Source of the DNA: Flammeovirgaceae bacterium
GTDB taxonomy: Bacteria; Bacteroidota; Bacteroidia; Cytophagales; Cyclobacteriaceae
NCBI GenBank assembly: GCA_027487845.1
Contig: JAIYCV010000033.1
Span: 47,595-111,594 of the forward strand
DNA: 64,000 nt
Reading direction: 5' to 3'
The position numbers and the translations under genes are program-made. The notes below the pieces were generated by a model, which saw only the letters and a list, made by a program, of their open reading frames with translations, did no database searches and was not told the origin of the DNA. This document shows positions 8,779-17,881 of this stretch, piece after piece (the first letter of the stretch is position 1; each line of letters opens with the position of its first letter).

Positions 8779-9177
8779 ATGAGTAGTACAATTAAACTTC
8801 CTAAATTCTGCGACCATTGCGGTAAGGCTTTCATAGCCCAAAAGACCACAACGCAGTTCTGTGGCCATCCCTGTGCAAGCAGAGCATACAAGAAACGCAA
8901 ACGAGAAGAAAAGGTAAACGCTGAATTTAAGAACCAACAAAGCAAAATTGTTTCCCCTTCTCCAGTAGTTGCTACTGAAACCCTATCCAATCCGATAGCA
9001 GGTAATCACACTAATTTAAGAGAGAAAGAATTTTTAAGCATACTGGAAGTGGCTACCCTTTTGGGTGCGAGTAGATGGACCATTCAACGGATGATAAAAA
9101 GTAATCGTTTGCCGGTGGCAAAGCTGGGCAGTCGTACCATCATTAAAAGGGCTTCAATTGATAATTTATTTAACTGA
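8779..9177 (+). CDS. Excisionase-like HTH protein with N-terminal zinc finger
   Basis: A 132-residue protein. The N-terminus (about 10-35) has two CxxC-type pairs (FCDHCGKAF and FCGHPC) of a small zinc ribbon, followed by a basic stretch (YKKRKREEK). The C-terminus (about 82-132) is a MerR/excisionase-type winged helix: FLSILEVATLLGASRWTIQRMIKSNRLPVAKLGSRTIIKRASID. Such proteins bend DNA at att sites to direct excision, and also act as regulators. It lies 7 bp upstream of the integrase start, in the usual xis-int order, and overlaps a longer alternative integrase start. The Xis role is inferred from domain and position; a purely regulatory role is possible. Confidence 0.75.
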   Translation: MSSTIKLPKFCDHCGKAFIAQKTTTQFCGHPCASRAYKKRKREEKVNAEFKNQQSKIVSPSPVVATETLSNPIAGNHTNLREKEFLSILEVATLLGASRWTIQRMIKSNRLPVAKLGSRTIIKRASIDNLFN

Positions 9178-9184
9178 TAAGAAT

Positions 9185-10291
9185 ATGAAAGTAACATTAA
9201 GACAACGGCTCAAAGGCGAAAAAATAAGCCTTTATTTAGAGTACTACTCTAATGGTAAACGCCAATACGAGTATTTGAATTTGTACCTAACACCCGACCC
9301 CGAAAAAGGGAAACTCACCAATGCAGTAAAAGAGGAGAATAAAAAGATATTGGCATTAGCCGAAACCATCCGCAGTAAAAGGCATTTGGAGATACAGAAT
9401 AGCACTTACGATTTCCACGATAAGGAGAAGCTAAAAACGTACTTCATTATGTATATGGAGGCATTGGCTGAAAAGAGAAAAGACAGCAAAGGGAATTATG
9501 GCAATTGGGATAGTACCATAAAGCACTTGAAAAAGTATTGCCCAAGAGATATACAATTTAATCAAATCAATAAAGCCTTTGTTGATGGCTTCAGGGATTA
9601 CCTTTTGAAAGATGCCAGTACAAAAACCAAAAAGGCAATTTCAACCAACACCAAATACAGTTACTTTAATAAGTTCAGAGCAGCACTCAAACAAGCTGTG
9701 AGGGATGGCATACTAAAAACCAACCCTGCCGAAATGGTAGAAGGCTTGCCACAAGGCGAACCAGTAAGAGAGTTTTTAACCCTTGATGAATTAAAGACCT
9801 TAGCCAAAACCGAATGTAAAAACGAGTTGATGAAAAGGGCATTTATTTTTGCTTGCCTTACTGGATTACGTTTCAGCGATATTCAGAAATTGAAATGGAG
9901 TGAGATGCAACAATCAACCGAGTTAGGGCATTACATACGTTTCGTACAGCAAAAAACAAAAGGATCTGAAACATTGCCCATATCTGATGAAGCCTATAAT
10001 TTATTAGGAGAAAAAGGAAAGCCAACCGACCCTGTATTTCCCGATTTGATTTACTCCGATAGTCGTAATGCTGATTTATACAGATGGATGATAAAAGCAG
10101 GTATTGAAAAGCACATCACTTTCCACTGTGCAAGGCACACATACGCCACATTGCAGCTTACTTTAGGTACTGATATTTTCACAGTATCAAAATTGCTTGG
10201 ACACAGGCATTTAAAAACAACACAGATTTATGCTAATGTAATCGATGAAAAGAAAACAGTAGCAGCTAACAAAATAAATATTGGTTTATAA
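9185..10291 (+). CDS. int: Tyrosine recombinase / integrase of the mnmE-inserted element
   Basis: A 368-residue tyrosine recombinase. It has an N-terminal arm-binding region, a SAM-like core-binding domain (about 80-185) and a catalytic domain (about 195-368). Catalytic residues are visible: Arg229 in TGLRFSD, Lys259 in QQKTKGSETLPI, His314 and Arg317 in HCARHTY, His340 in LGHRHLKTT and Tyr349 in TQIYANV. It would integrate and excise the element through the 15-bp mnmE core. I chose ATG 9185 because the longer ATG at 9158 lies inside the excisionase gene and adds ten residues unlike the family. It is followed at once by the next gene (shared base at 10291). Confidence 0.93.
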   Translation: MKVTLRQRLKGEKISLYLEYYSNGKRQYEYLNLYLTPDPEKGKLTNAVKEENKKILALAETIRSKRHLEIQNSTYDFHDKEKLKTYFIMYMEALAEKRKDSKGNYGNWDSTIKHLKKYCPRDIQFNQINKAFVDGFRDYLLKDASTKTKKAISTNTKYSYFNKFRAALKQAVRDGILKTNPAEMVEGLPQGEPVREFLTLDELKTLAKTECKNELMKRAFIFACLTGLRFSDIQKLKWSEMQQSTELGHYIRFVQQKTKGSETLPISDEAYNLLGEKGKPTDPVFPDLIYSDSRNADLYRWMIKAGIEKHITFHCARHTYATLQLTLGTDIFTVSKLLGHRHLKTTQIYANVIDEKKTVAANKINIGL

Positions 10292-11340
10292 TGGAAATAA
10301 AAATATTGAATAGCATTTTGTTCAAAGAACTTATGTCCTGGACTTTTGATGCCAAAGGCACAAAAGCCATCAACGAGAAAATAAAAAAGGCAGGTAGCAA
10401 AGAACCCACAACAGAAGCCGAGTTGGTGCAACAGCTTCAAATATTATTGGCAGATTATTCCGACCTCTCCAAATGGCTTACAAAGCAAAATACAAAGGGT
10501 ACAAGCACTTTGAAAAACCATTGCTACGCAATAGATTTTCCAGCTTACAGCGATGCAGTTAGCAAGTTTTATAATGCAGTTATCAGCCTTGAAACACTTC
10601 GTGTTTTCAATGCTTTTAAAGCCAAGATGCAGAAGTACAGCAAAAAGGTGGATATAGTCTACCACACCACCATTGCATTAAAGAACATCAAAGCACTAAC
10701 CGTAAACACAGTTAAGGAGATTAAGGAAAGAGGATTTGAGGAAGCTCCTACCGAGCAAAGCTCGTTACCTCATTTTGTATTGCAGTTGCTAAGGCAGCAC
10801 CTCACTATTTTATTTTTTGATATACAGGAATTGAGCAAAGCCAGTATTGACAGCCCCACCAGTATTGAAGATTTTTATTTGTTGGATTTGAATTTACCAA
10901 AGGCACAGATTAATGAATTGCAGAAAGTTGAAATTGAAACAGAGAAAGCCGAGAAGCCAACCACCAAAGAAAAACTATCATTCGGCTTTAAAGGAACAGA
11001 AGCAAAACTAAAATCTACCATCACTTCATTAGTAAACCAAGTAGATTTATTGAATGAGGAAAAATGTAACGCAGACCACTTAGTAACCATTCTAACATCA
11101 AAGGCACTTACTACCAAAATGCACAAAGTGTATTTCGGTTGCGAAACAGTGCAGCTTAGATACATCATTGATAAACTTAGTGCCAGCTTCAATAATCTAA
11201 CACCAACAGCACTTGAAAAATCTGGTTTGTTTTATACAAAGACCAACAAACTATTAAAGGCTCAAAATCTGTATTCCAATAAAATTGAAAGCCCTAAAAA
11301 TCAGTCAACCATTGACAACATAATCAACCAAATGAAATAA
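10291..11340 (+). CDS. Unknown mobile-element protein, coupled to integrase
   Basis: A 349-residue mostly helical protein with no motif I can assign. Its ATG overlaps the integrase stop (TAATG), so translation is coupled. The N-terminal half is rich in Lys, Leu and Glu. A central 'EIETEKAEKPTTKEKLSFGFKGTEAKLKS' linker leads to a C-terminal domain with LRYIIDKLSASFNNLTPTALEKSGLFYTKTNKLLKAQNLY. Proteins of this general kind sit next to integrases in Bacteroidota mobile elements, and a role in control of transfer or excision (RteC-like) is only a guess. A large imperfect inverted repeat follows the stop at 11351-11389. Confidence 0.8.
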   Translation: MEIKILNSILFKELMSWTFDAKGTKAINEKIKKAGSKEPTTEAELVQQLQILLADYSDLSKWLTKQNTKGTSTLKNHCYAIDFPAYSDAVSKFYNAVISLETLRVFNAFKAKMQKYSKKVDIVYHTTIALKNIKALTVNTVKEIKERGFEEAPTEQSSLPHFVLQLLRQHLTILFFDIQELSKASIDSPTSIEDFYLLDLNLPKAQINELQKVEIETEKAEKPTTKEKLSFGFKGTEAKLKSTITSLVNQVDLLNEEKCNADHLVTILTSKALTTKMHKVYFGCETVQLRYIIDKLSASFNNLTPTALEKSGLFYTKTNKLLKAQNLYSNKIESPKNQSTIDNIINQMK

Positions 11341-11350
11341 AAAATAGTGA

Positions 11351-11389
11351 GATTAGGGAGTTATCTCAATGAGATATAACACTCTAATC
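11351..11389 (+). terminator. Imperfect inverted repeat after the int operon
   Basis: GATTAGGGAGTTATCTC (11351-11367) pairs with GAGATATAACACTCTAATC (11371-11389) around a 3-nt loop with a few mismatches and a 2-nt bulge. It lies 10 bp after the stop of the preceding gene. No T-tract follows, so it could be a weak terminator, an mRNA-stabilising hairpin, or an operator for the HTH gene at 11446. Confidence 0.45.
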
Positions 11390-11445
11390 CTTTGCCCCTG
11401 CTGCATTGTAGAATTTTGACATCGTAAACAAAAAAATATTTTACG

Positions 11446-11748
11446 ATGGCAACAGAAAATTTAATTCTCGACAAGCTGACAGAAATTGCAAACAAATTAG
11501 ATGAGCAAAACTTACTGCAAAAAACAGTATTAAACTTCAACGAGGCTTGCACATTCCTTGATGTAAGCCCCTCACATTTGTACAAACTTACAAGTACAAA
11601 GAGTATTCCCCATTTCTGCCCACAGGGTAAAAAACTCTATTTCAAGCGTTCCGAGTTAGACGACTGGTTGCAGCGTAACCGTCAATCATCAACCGATGAA
11701 ATTGATGCTATGGCTACCGAGTACATACTCAAGAACAAACGCAAATAG
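11446..11748 (+). CDS. Helix-turn-helix (MerR/excisionase-type) DNA-binding protein
   Basis: A 100-residue protein. A short helical N-terminus (ENLILDKLTEIANKLDEQNLLQKT) is followed by a winged helix: LNFNEACTFLDVSPSHLYKLTSTKSIPHFCPQGKKLYFKRSELDDWLQRNR. This is the helix_turn_helix_17 / excisionase fold found in front of primase genes in Bacteroidota plasmids and mobilizable elements. The position 29 bp upstream of the VirE-N/DUF3987 gene supports a role in regulating, or starting, the replication/primase module. A function as a second excision factor cannot be excluded. Confidence 0.82.
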   Translation: MATENLILDKLTEIANKLDEQNLLQKTVLNFNEACTFLDVSPSHLYKLTSTKSIPHFCPQGKKLYFKRSELDDWLQRNRQSSTDEIDAMATEYILKNKRK

Positions 11749-11753
11749 AATTT

Positions 11754-11773
11754 TTTAACCGATAAGAAAGAAA
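11754..11773 (+). repeat. Short repeated leader sequence, copy 1
   Basis: TTTAACCGATAAGAAAGAAA precedes the DUF3987 gene start by a few bases and is repeated exactly at 28678-28697. A shorter relative (TTTAACTGATAAGAA) ends just before the integrase start at 9185. At two of the three sites it sits where a ribosome-binding leader would be, so it may be a translation-enhancing A-rich leader used by the element. Confidence 0.4.
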
Positions 11774-11777
11774 AGAA

Positions 11778-14021
11778 ATGGCATCAAGTACCATATTTAA
11801 AAACTTTACTGTCCCGGTAGAAAAAAAATCTCTACTGCTGATAGGTAAAGACATTATTTCCGACAAGTACAAAACGGAAGTAGAAGAAATCCGCAATCTT
11901 ATTGCACAGGGCAATAAGGCAGAAGCCGACAACAAAAAGAAACAGTTATTAGCTTTTACGCCTTCGGCTGTATTTACCGAAAAAAGGCAAATGCCTTTTC
12001 TTGAAATGTACAGTGGCTTTGTGCATTTAGATTTTGACAAACTAACACCAGAGCAATTGCAAACTGCGTTTGCAATCATTAGTAAAATCTCCTATACATC
12101 ACTTTGTTTCATCAGTCCAAGTGGCAACGGCTTAAAAGTATTTGTTGAGGTAAGCACCGAACTGGAACACCACGACATTGCTTATCAGCAAGTGCAGAAG
12201 TATTATGAAGATGCCACAGGGCTAAAGGCAGACCCAAGCTGCAAAGATGTTACAAGGCTTTGTTTTATGAGCCACGACCCGAACGCATATCGAACCATCC
12301 AAAACGAGAAATTCTTTGTGGCTTTGCCCCAATTCATTCAAGAACAACAATCGCAAACGCCTACGGCTATTGCTCCAGTTGTTCCAATAGTAACGGCAGA
12401 ACCCGAAGACCTCAACATTACATTTTTATTCAATCAACAAATTCAATTCACAAACCAAAAAGCATCATATACCGATGGAAACAGAAATAATTATATTTAT
12501 CTGCTTGCTTCTAATTGCAACAGAGTTGGTTTATCGCAATCCGATACTGAAATACTATGTACACAGCATTTTGATTTACCTGAAAGAGAAATTAAGACTG
12601 CCGTAAATAGTGCCTATTCACACCACACCCAAGAACACAAAAAGTTTGAACCAAAGCAGAAGGCAACGGATCAAGAGGAAACACAGCCCGAAGAACAAAT
12701 GCCTACTTTGCCCGATGCAGTGTTTGACACAATACCAGAGTTTTTAAAACACATTACAGGAGTAGCCACCACCAAAGAGGAAAGGGATATTTTATTGTTA
12801 GGTTCATTGGTTACGTTAAGTGTGGCATTTCCTAAACTTATTGGTAAGTATGGAGACAATCCAGTAAATACAAACCTGTTCATTTTTATTTCTGCCAAAG
12901 CATCAGCAGGGAAAGGCATTTTAATTCATTGCCGAAAATTGGTTGAACCCATACACTTAGCACTAAGAAACCAAGCCAAGATAATGAAGCAGCAGTTTGA
13001 GGTGGATATGCAAGAGTACAACGCAAACAAGGGTAAAGATGCCAACACCGAGAAGCCACAGAAACCACCCCAAAAAATGTTGTTCATTCCTGCCAATAAC
13101 AGTGCAACAGGCTTTTTAGAAATATTGGGCGATAGCGACAAAAGAGGCCTTATTTTTGAAACAGAGGGTGATACCCTTGCCAAAGCATTTAAAAGCGATT
13201 ACGGAGACTTTAGCGATGGTTTTCGCAATTCTTTTCAACACGAACCTATCTCATATTATCGCAGAACAGACAAGGAATATGTAGAAATTGACAGACCTTG
13301 TTTATCAGCCCTACTTTCAGGTACTCCCAAGCAAATTACAACCCTCATTCCAAATGCTGAAAATGGTTTATTCAGCCGTTTTATGTTCTATGTAATGAAT
13401 ATGAAATTGATTTGGAAAGATGTATTTGCCTCTAAAACCGAGAACGGTTTAGATGTGCATTTTGAAAAGCTGGGTAATGACTTTTACAGTTTGTACCAAA
13501 CTTTACAAGCCAACCCCGATGTACACTTTTCTTTGACCCCATCACAGCAATTGCAGTTCAACCAATTCTTTGAGAAAATGCAAACCCTGTATGTCAATAT
13601 CCAAGAAGAGGAGATTATAAGTTCAGTAAGGCGTTTGGGCTTAATTGCCTACCGTATAATGATGATTTTTTCAGCACTCCGAATTATGGAAGATGGAGAA
13701 ATTACTCAAAACCTAATTTGTAACGATACCGACTTTCAAAATACGTTGGATATGATTACCATACTGGTAAAGCATAGCAGTTATGTGTATTCTCAAATAG
13801 CCCAGGAAACCTACAAGCCAAAACCAAAGCACAAGAAGGAGCAGTTTTTAGAGAACCTGCCTTACCACTTCAACCGCCAAACCTATGTAGCCACAGCCCT
13901 AAGTTTGGGCATTACCGACAAGTCAGCACAGCGTTACATCAAGGAGTTTAAAGATGCTGATATTATCCAGTACGATGGTCACGACCAGTACACCAACCCC
14001 AACGCCACAAATCCTCAATAG
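11778..14021 (+). CDS. VirE-N / DUF3987 primase-helicase-like replication protein
   Basis: A 747-residue protein. Residues about 1-190 match the BT4734/VirE N-terminal family (MPFLEMYSGFVHLDFDKL, SPSGNGLKVFVEVS, CKDVTRLCFMSHDPNAYR), which resembles an archaeo-eukaryotic primase-like fold. Residues about 310-690 match DUF3987, with a P-loop-like FISAKASAGKG (about 372-382) and an acidic GLIFETEGDTLA. The C-terminus (about 700-747) looks like a winged helix: ATALSLGITDKSAQRYIKEFKDADIIQYDG. These proteins are carried by Bacteroidota mobilizable transposons and satellites, and probably prime replication of the excised circle. No relaxase gene was found beside it. The gene ends inside a perfect 14-bp inverted repeat. 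Confidence 0.85.
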   Translation: MASSTIFKNFTVPVEKKSLLLIGKDIISDKYKTEVEEIRNLIAQGNKAEADNKKKQLLAFTPSAVFTEKRQMPFLEMYSGFVHLDFDKLTPEQLQTAFAIISKISYTSLCFISPSGNGLKVFVEVSTELEHHDIAYQQVQKYYEDATGLKADPSCKDVTRLCFMSHDPNAYRTIQNEKFFVALPQFIQEQQSQTPTAIAPVVPIVTAEPEDLNITFLFNQQIQFTNQKASYTDGNRNNYIYLLASNCNRVGLSQSDTEILCTQHFDLPEREIKTAVNSAYSHHTQEHKKFEPKQKATDQEETQPEEQMPTLPDAVFDTIPEFLKHITGVATTKEERDILLLGSLVTLSVAFPKLIGKYGDNPVNTNLFIFISAKASAGKGILIHCRKLVEPIHLALRNQAKIMKQQFEVDMQEYNANKGKDANTEKPQKPPQKMLFIPANNSATGFLEILGDSDKRGLIFETEGDTLAKAFKSDYGDFSDGFRNSFQHEPISYYRRTDKEYVEIDRPCLSALLSGTPKQITTLIPNAENGLFSRFMFYVMNMKLIWKDVFASKTENGLDVHFEKLGNDFYSLYQTLQANPDVHFSLTPSQQLQFNQFFEKMQTLYVNIQEEEIISSVRRLGLIAYRIMMIFSALRIMEDGEITQNLICNDTDFQNTLDMITILVKHSSYVYSQIAQETYKPKPKHKKEQFLENLPYHFNRQTYVATALSLGITDKSAQRYIKEFKDADIIQYDGHDQYTNPNATNPQ

Positions 14022-14042
14022 TTCTACGTTGAGGATTTGTGG
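14005..14042 (+). terminator. Perfect 14-bp stem-loop over the DUF3987 stop codon
   Basis: CCACAAATCCTCAA (14005-14018) and TTGAGGATTTGTGG (14029-14042) pair perfectly around a 10-nt loop that starts with the stop codon. No T-run follows, so it may be a factor-dependent terminator or an RNA-stability hairpin. It separates the replication module from the restriction-Argonaute operon. Confidence 0.55.
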
Positions 14043-14136
14043 ATATGAGGAAGCGTAGTCCGCTTTTCCTCAAATCCTCATTTCCCCATTTGCTCAACAC
14101 ATTTTCACTTTGCTAAGTTATTTGGTTTTGTTTGCT

Positions 14137-14167
14137 TATATTTGCCAATATTTGTCAAGACAATATT
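14137..14167 (+). promoter_or_regulatory. Promoter and palindromic operator of the restriction-Argonaute operon
   Basis: TATATTTG (14137-14144) is a perfect match to the -7 box TAnnTTTG; several TTTG triplets lie upstream, although none at ideal spacing. Immediately downstream is an imperfect palindrome with arms AATATTTGTC (14147-14156) and GACAATATT (14159-14167), ending 7 bp before the XRE start. A site here overlaps the likely transcription start and is well placed for autoregulation by the XRE protein. Confidence 0.55.
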
Positions 14168-14173
14168 ATTATA

Positions 14174-14467
14174 ATGGCAACACAGTTTGGTGAACGTATA
14201 AGAGAACTAAGAACGAAGCAAAATTTGCTTCTGCGGCAGCTTGCTTCTCAATTGGATGTGGACACTTCTATTATTAGCAAAGTAGAACGAGGCGATAGGC
14301 AATTAAAGAAAGAACAAATCCCATTATTAGCCCAGATACTCAAAGCTGATGTAGAAGAATTGCAAACCCTTTGGCTTGCCGACCAATTGTATAATATGGT
14401 TCAAGGCGAACCAATGGCAGACGAAGCGTTAAAATCAGTAACTAAAAAAATCAAGAACAGCAAATGA
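14174..14467 (+). CDS. XRE/C-protein-like transcriptional regulator
   Basis: A 97-residue protein from ATG 14174. A longer start at 14132 would begin inside the promoter/operator and adds 14 residues that do not resemble the family. Residues about 5-60 are a Cro/C1-type HTH: FGERIRELRTKQNLLLRQLASQLDVDTSIISKVERGDRQLKKEQIPLLAQILK. It overlaps hsdM by ATGA, as controller (C) proteins often do with restriction-modification genes. C proteins delay nuclease synthesis until methylation is complete. Here it would control a long operon that includes restriction enzyme, Argonaute and ExoVII. The regulatory role is inferred from position and the adjacent palindrome. Confidence 0.88.
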   Translation: MATQFGERIRELRTKQNLLLRQLASQLDVDTSIISKVERGDRQLKKEQIPLLAQILKADVEELQTLWLADQLYNMVQGEPMADEALKSVTKKIKNSK

Positions 14468-16542
14468 GCATCAACATACTAAAATACGAAAGTGATATTT
14501 GGAAAACGGCAGACCTGCTAATAGGTGCAGGTATAAAGCAAAGTGATTTCCCAAAATATATGATGCCATTTTTTGCCCTTTTAATGGTAGAAAGTAGGTT
14601 GATTAGAGAAGCCGACAGATTAGAAAAAGAAGTAGGCAGAGAGGATATTGAAGACTTTATTGAAATGTTCAGCTTAGAAGGTTTGGGCTACAATGATTTT
14701 GTAATCCGTAAAAAGAAAACACTAAAGGACATTTGCAAGAATGATAAAACCTTCGATGTGGATTTTCATTCCTACCTAAAAGCATTTGATGGAGAAACAA
14801 AATATTTGCTTGGAGTTGATAAAGGCACAGAAGAAGAAAAGTTTTTGGATATATCAGGCATTGCCGGGCAGCTAAAAAAGAAACGCATATTATTTGATAC
14901 GGTAAAGGCTTGGAGTGAAATTGATTTAACTCCATTCAACAACTCTGAAATAACCACACTGGAAGAACACATCAAAAGAAAGTGGGCTGATATAAGTGCA
15001 GAAACAGCAGGAGAACAGTACACACCCGATGATATTATTTCTTTAATCTCTGAAATCATTGCTACCAAAATTGAGGATAACGGCAAATTCTTAACCCTTT
15101 ATGACCCAACTTGTGGAGGTGGTAACTTACTATTTGGTACTGAAGATAAAATACAAGAAATACATCCTAACCGACCAACAGCAACTTATGGCCAAGAATG
15201 GAATGGTACTTTGTATGCCTTAGCAAAAATTGAAAGTAGATTTAGAAAAGATACCCAAATTGAATACGGCAATACCCTTACCGACATTGGTAAATTTTGG
15301 GATAAAACCTTTAATGTAATTGTAGCTAACCCCCCTTACGGTGTTGACTGGAAAGGCTATGAAAAAGACATTAAGAACGATACAACCGAAAGGTTTGTTG
15401 CATTGCCTTCTATTTCTGATGGGCAATTTCTTTTTACCCAACACATCTTACACAAACTGGCTGATGATGGTTTAAGCATTGTAGTACACAATGGATCAAC
15501 ATTGTTTAGTGGCGATGCAGGTAGTGGCGAAAGCAATATCCGTAAACACTTTTTTGAGCAAGACTGGGTAGAAGCCATTGTACAAATGCCAACAGATGAA
15601 TTTTTTAATACAGGCATCTACACTTACTTATGGATTTTCAACAAGAATAAGCCAGCAGATAGAAAAGATAAAGTGATACTGATAAATGCAAGTGAATTAA
15701 ACATACCACTAAAGAAAAGTAAGGGCAAGAAGCGTAAAGAAATGGACTTGTCGAACCGTTCTAAGATAGTGCAGGCTCTTACGGATTTTAAGGATAATGA
15801 TTTTGCCAAAGTGTTTGACAAATGGCACTTCTATTACAACCGCCAAAGTATAATGCTTACCAATGTTGATGAAAATGGTATAGCAATTGAAATGCCTACC
15901 AAAACCAGTAAAGACGGTGAAGAGAAAGAAGAAAAATCTATCAAACTCACTCCAATAAAAATAACCCAGGTTGCAGAGGATGGCAATGTGGAAATAACTG
16001 ATTTTGACATTACCACTTTTGATAAAACTAAGTACAGCAGCTTAGAGCAATACTTTGAAGAAGGTATAAAACCACTATTGGCAGAGCTTGACTACAAAGA
16101 AAAAAACCTAACGGTATTTACTAAAGAAACAAGCTACTATTATGATGCTGATAAAGACACCATCATTGAGCAGACCAAGAAAGAAAAAGCAGAATTAGGT
16201 TGTGGCAAAATTGTAATCAAAGCCAGTTTAAAGAAAGACAGCAAAACCAAGCAACCAAAGAGCATAAGTATTACAGCCGAACTATCACAGGATTTACAAA
16301 AGGATTATGAGATAATTCCTTACAGCCCAGATGAAGCAACTAACCAAAAGAACATTGCAGATTTTATGGCTAAGTATGTTATTAAGCCATTTAGCTATTT
16401 AGAAAATGTAATAGGCGTTGAAGTGAACTTTAATAAGGTATTCTACACACCAGTTAAGCTAAGAGAAGTAATAACAATTACCAATGATTTAGATGCTTTG
16501 GAAGCTGTATTGTCTAACCTTGAAAATGATTTAGCCTTATGA
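14464..16542 (+). CDS. hsdM: Type I restriction-modification DNA methyltransferase subunit HsdM
   Basis: A 692-residue N6-adenine methylase. The helical N-terminal HsdM_N-like region (about 1-170) is followed by the Rossmann core. AGEQYTPDDII (182-192) is the usual pre-motif. Motif I reads DPTCGGGNLL (214-223), a variant of the common DPACGTGGFL. Motif IV is NPPYG (289-293), with the adjacent GVDWKGY. A long C-terminal part (about 400-692) is charged and less conserved. It binds S-adenosylmethionine and methylates the adenines of the bipartite site chosen by HsdS, which protects the host. It overlaps both neighbours by ATGA, so production is coupled to the regulator and to hsdS. Confidence 0.93.
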   Translation: MSINILKYESDIWKTADLLIGAGIKQSDFPKYMMPFFALLMVESRLIREADRLEKEVGREDIEDFIEMFSLEGLGYNDFVIRKKKTLKDICKNDKTFDVDFHSYLKAFDGETKYLLGVDKGTEEEKFLDISGIAGQLKKKRILFDTVKAWSEIDLTPFNNSEITTLEEHIKRKWADISAETAGEQYTPDDIISLISEIIATKIEDNGKFLTLYDPTCGGGNLLFGTEDKIQEIHPNRPTATYGQEWNGTLYALAKIESRFRKDTQIEYGNTLTDIGKFWDKTFNVIVANPPYGVDWKGYEKDIKNDTTERFVALPSISDGQFLFTQHILHKLADDGLSIVVHNGSTLFSGDAGSGESNIRKHFFEQDWVEAIVQMPTDEFFNTGIYTYLWIFNKNKPADRKDKVILINASELNIPLKKSKGKKRKEMDLSNRSKIVQALTDFKDNDFAKVFDKWHFYYNRQSIMLTNVDENGIAIEMPTKTSKDGEEKEEKSIKLTPIKITQVAEDGNVEITDFDITTFDKTKYSSLEQYFEEGIKPLLAELDYKEKNLTVFTKETSYYYDADKDTIIEQTKKEKAELGCGKIVIKASLKKDSKTKQPKSISITAELSQDLQKDYEIIPYSPDEATNQKNIADFMAKYVIKPFSYLENVIGVEVNFNKVFYTPVKLREVITITNDLDALEAVLSNLENDLAL

Positions 16543-17879
16543 GGAAATATGAAAGGTATAAAGCATCAGGCATTAATTGGTTAGGTGAAGTTCCTTCCCA
16601 TTGGAGCAGTTATAGGCTTGACTGGATTTCTACATTTGTTAGAGGTAACACAGGGTTCAAAAAAGATGAATTACTTAATAATGGTGAATATGTTGCTTTG
16701 CAGTATGGAAAAACATACAAGGTTGATGAAGTAAATAATACGTTTAATTTTTTTGTAAATAGTGAGTTTTATAAATATGGTCAAGTTGTACATCGTGGCG
16801 ATACTATCGTAATATCAACCTCTGAAACCATTGAAGATTTAGGTCACTCTTGTTTTTATTATAGGGATGATTTGGGGTTATTAGGAGGAGAACAAATATT
16901 ATTAAAACCAAAAACCAAACTCGTAAATGAAAAGTTTCTGTATTATTTTTCAAAATATTTTTGTGGTGAATTAAAGAAGTATGCTACAGGCTTAAAAGTA
17001 TTTAGATTTAATGTTGATGATTTAAAAAATATACTTATTGCAATTCCATCATTAGAGGAACAAACAGCCATATCCCAATACCTCGAAATTAAATCCCAAG
17101 CAATAGATAAAAAAGTAAACCTACTTTCTAAAAAAGCAGATTACTACAAAGAGCTTCGTAAGAGTATTATTAACGATGCAGTTTGTAAAGGGTTAAATGA
17201 GAATATAAAATTGAAGGAAAGTGAGTTTGTATTTTCTGTAAATGCTAATTGGGAAAGATACAGGCTAAAAGATTTAGGTTTTTTATACAGTGGTTTATCA
17301 GGCAAGTCAGGTGATGATTTTAACCAAGACGATAACCCCGACAATAAAGGCTTTATACCATTTACCAACATTGCAAACAATACCTACCTCAAAGCAAATC
17401 ATTTGGGTACGGTGGTAGTATATGAAAACGAAAAGCAAAATAAAGTAAGAAAAGGCGATTTGTTTTTTCTTATGAGTTCTGAAGGTTATGATGATGTGGG
17501 TAAAACAGCAGCATTAGCAGAAGATATTCCAGATACTTATCTCAATAGTTTTTGCAAAGGGTACAGGATTACAAAGAAAAATTGCGACCCTTTTTTCCTT
17601 AACTATTTGTTACTATCTGATAATTACAGGAAATCTTTAATCACAGAAGGCAAGGGATTTACAAGAATTAATTTGAAGATGGAAAAGGTTACAGACTTTT
17701 TTGTTTACCTGCCAGCTACCAAAGAAGAACAAACAGCCATTTCAAACTTTTTGGATGAAAAGACCCAAACGATAGATGCTATTGTGGACAATATCGGTAA
17801 GCAAATTGAAACCCTTAAAGAGCTTCGTAAAGCACTAATAAACGATGTGGTTTCAGGCAAAATAAAAGTAATAAAGTAA
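16539..17879 (+). CDS. hsdS: Type I restriction-modification specificity subunit HsdS
   Basis: A 446-residue protein with two target-recognition domains, each followed by the conserved spacer helix. TRD1 is about residues 15-170, ending FNVDDLKNILIAIPSLEEQTAISQYLEIKSQAIDKKV. TRD2 is about 235-395, ending INLKMEKVTDFFVYLPATKEEQTAISNFLDEKTQTIDAIV. The two spacer segments are clear internal repeats (EEQTAIS and, after each, LRK-(S/A)-(I/L)-INDxV). The N-terminal INWLGEVPSHWSSYRL is a common HsdS opening. The two half-sites set a bipartite recognition sequence that cannot be read from sequence alone. It overlaps hsdM by 4 bp and is 2 bp from hsdR. Confidence 0.95.
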   Translation: MRKYERYKASGINWLGEVPSHWSSYRLDWISTFVRGNTGFKKDELLNNGEYVALQYGKTYKVDEVNNTFNFFVNSEFYKYGQVVHRGDTIVISTSETIEDLGHSCFYYRDDLGLLGGEQILLKPKTKLVNEKFLYYFSKYFCGELKKYATGLKVFRFNVDDLKNILIAIPSLEEQTAISQYLEIKSQAIDKKVNLLSKKADYYKELRKSIINDAVCKGLNENIKLKESEFVFSVNANWERYRLKDLGFLYSGLSGKSGDDFNQDDNPDNKGFIPFTNIANNTYLKANHLGTVVVYENEKQNKVRKGDLFFLMSSEGYDDVGKTAALAEDIPDTYLNSFCKGYRITKKNCDPFFLNYLLLSDNYRKSLITEGKGFTRINLKMEKVTDFFVYLPATKEEQTAISNFLDEKTQTIDAIVDNIGKQIETLKELRKALINDVVSGKIKVIK

Positions 17880-17881
17880 AT

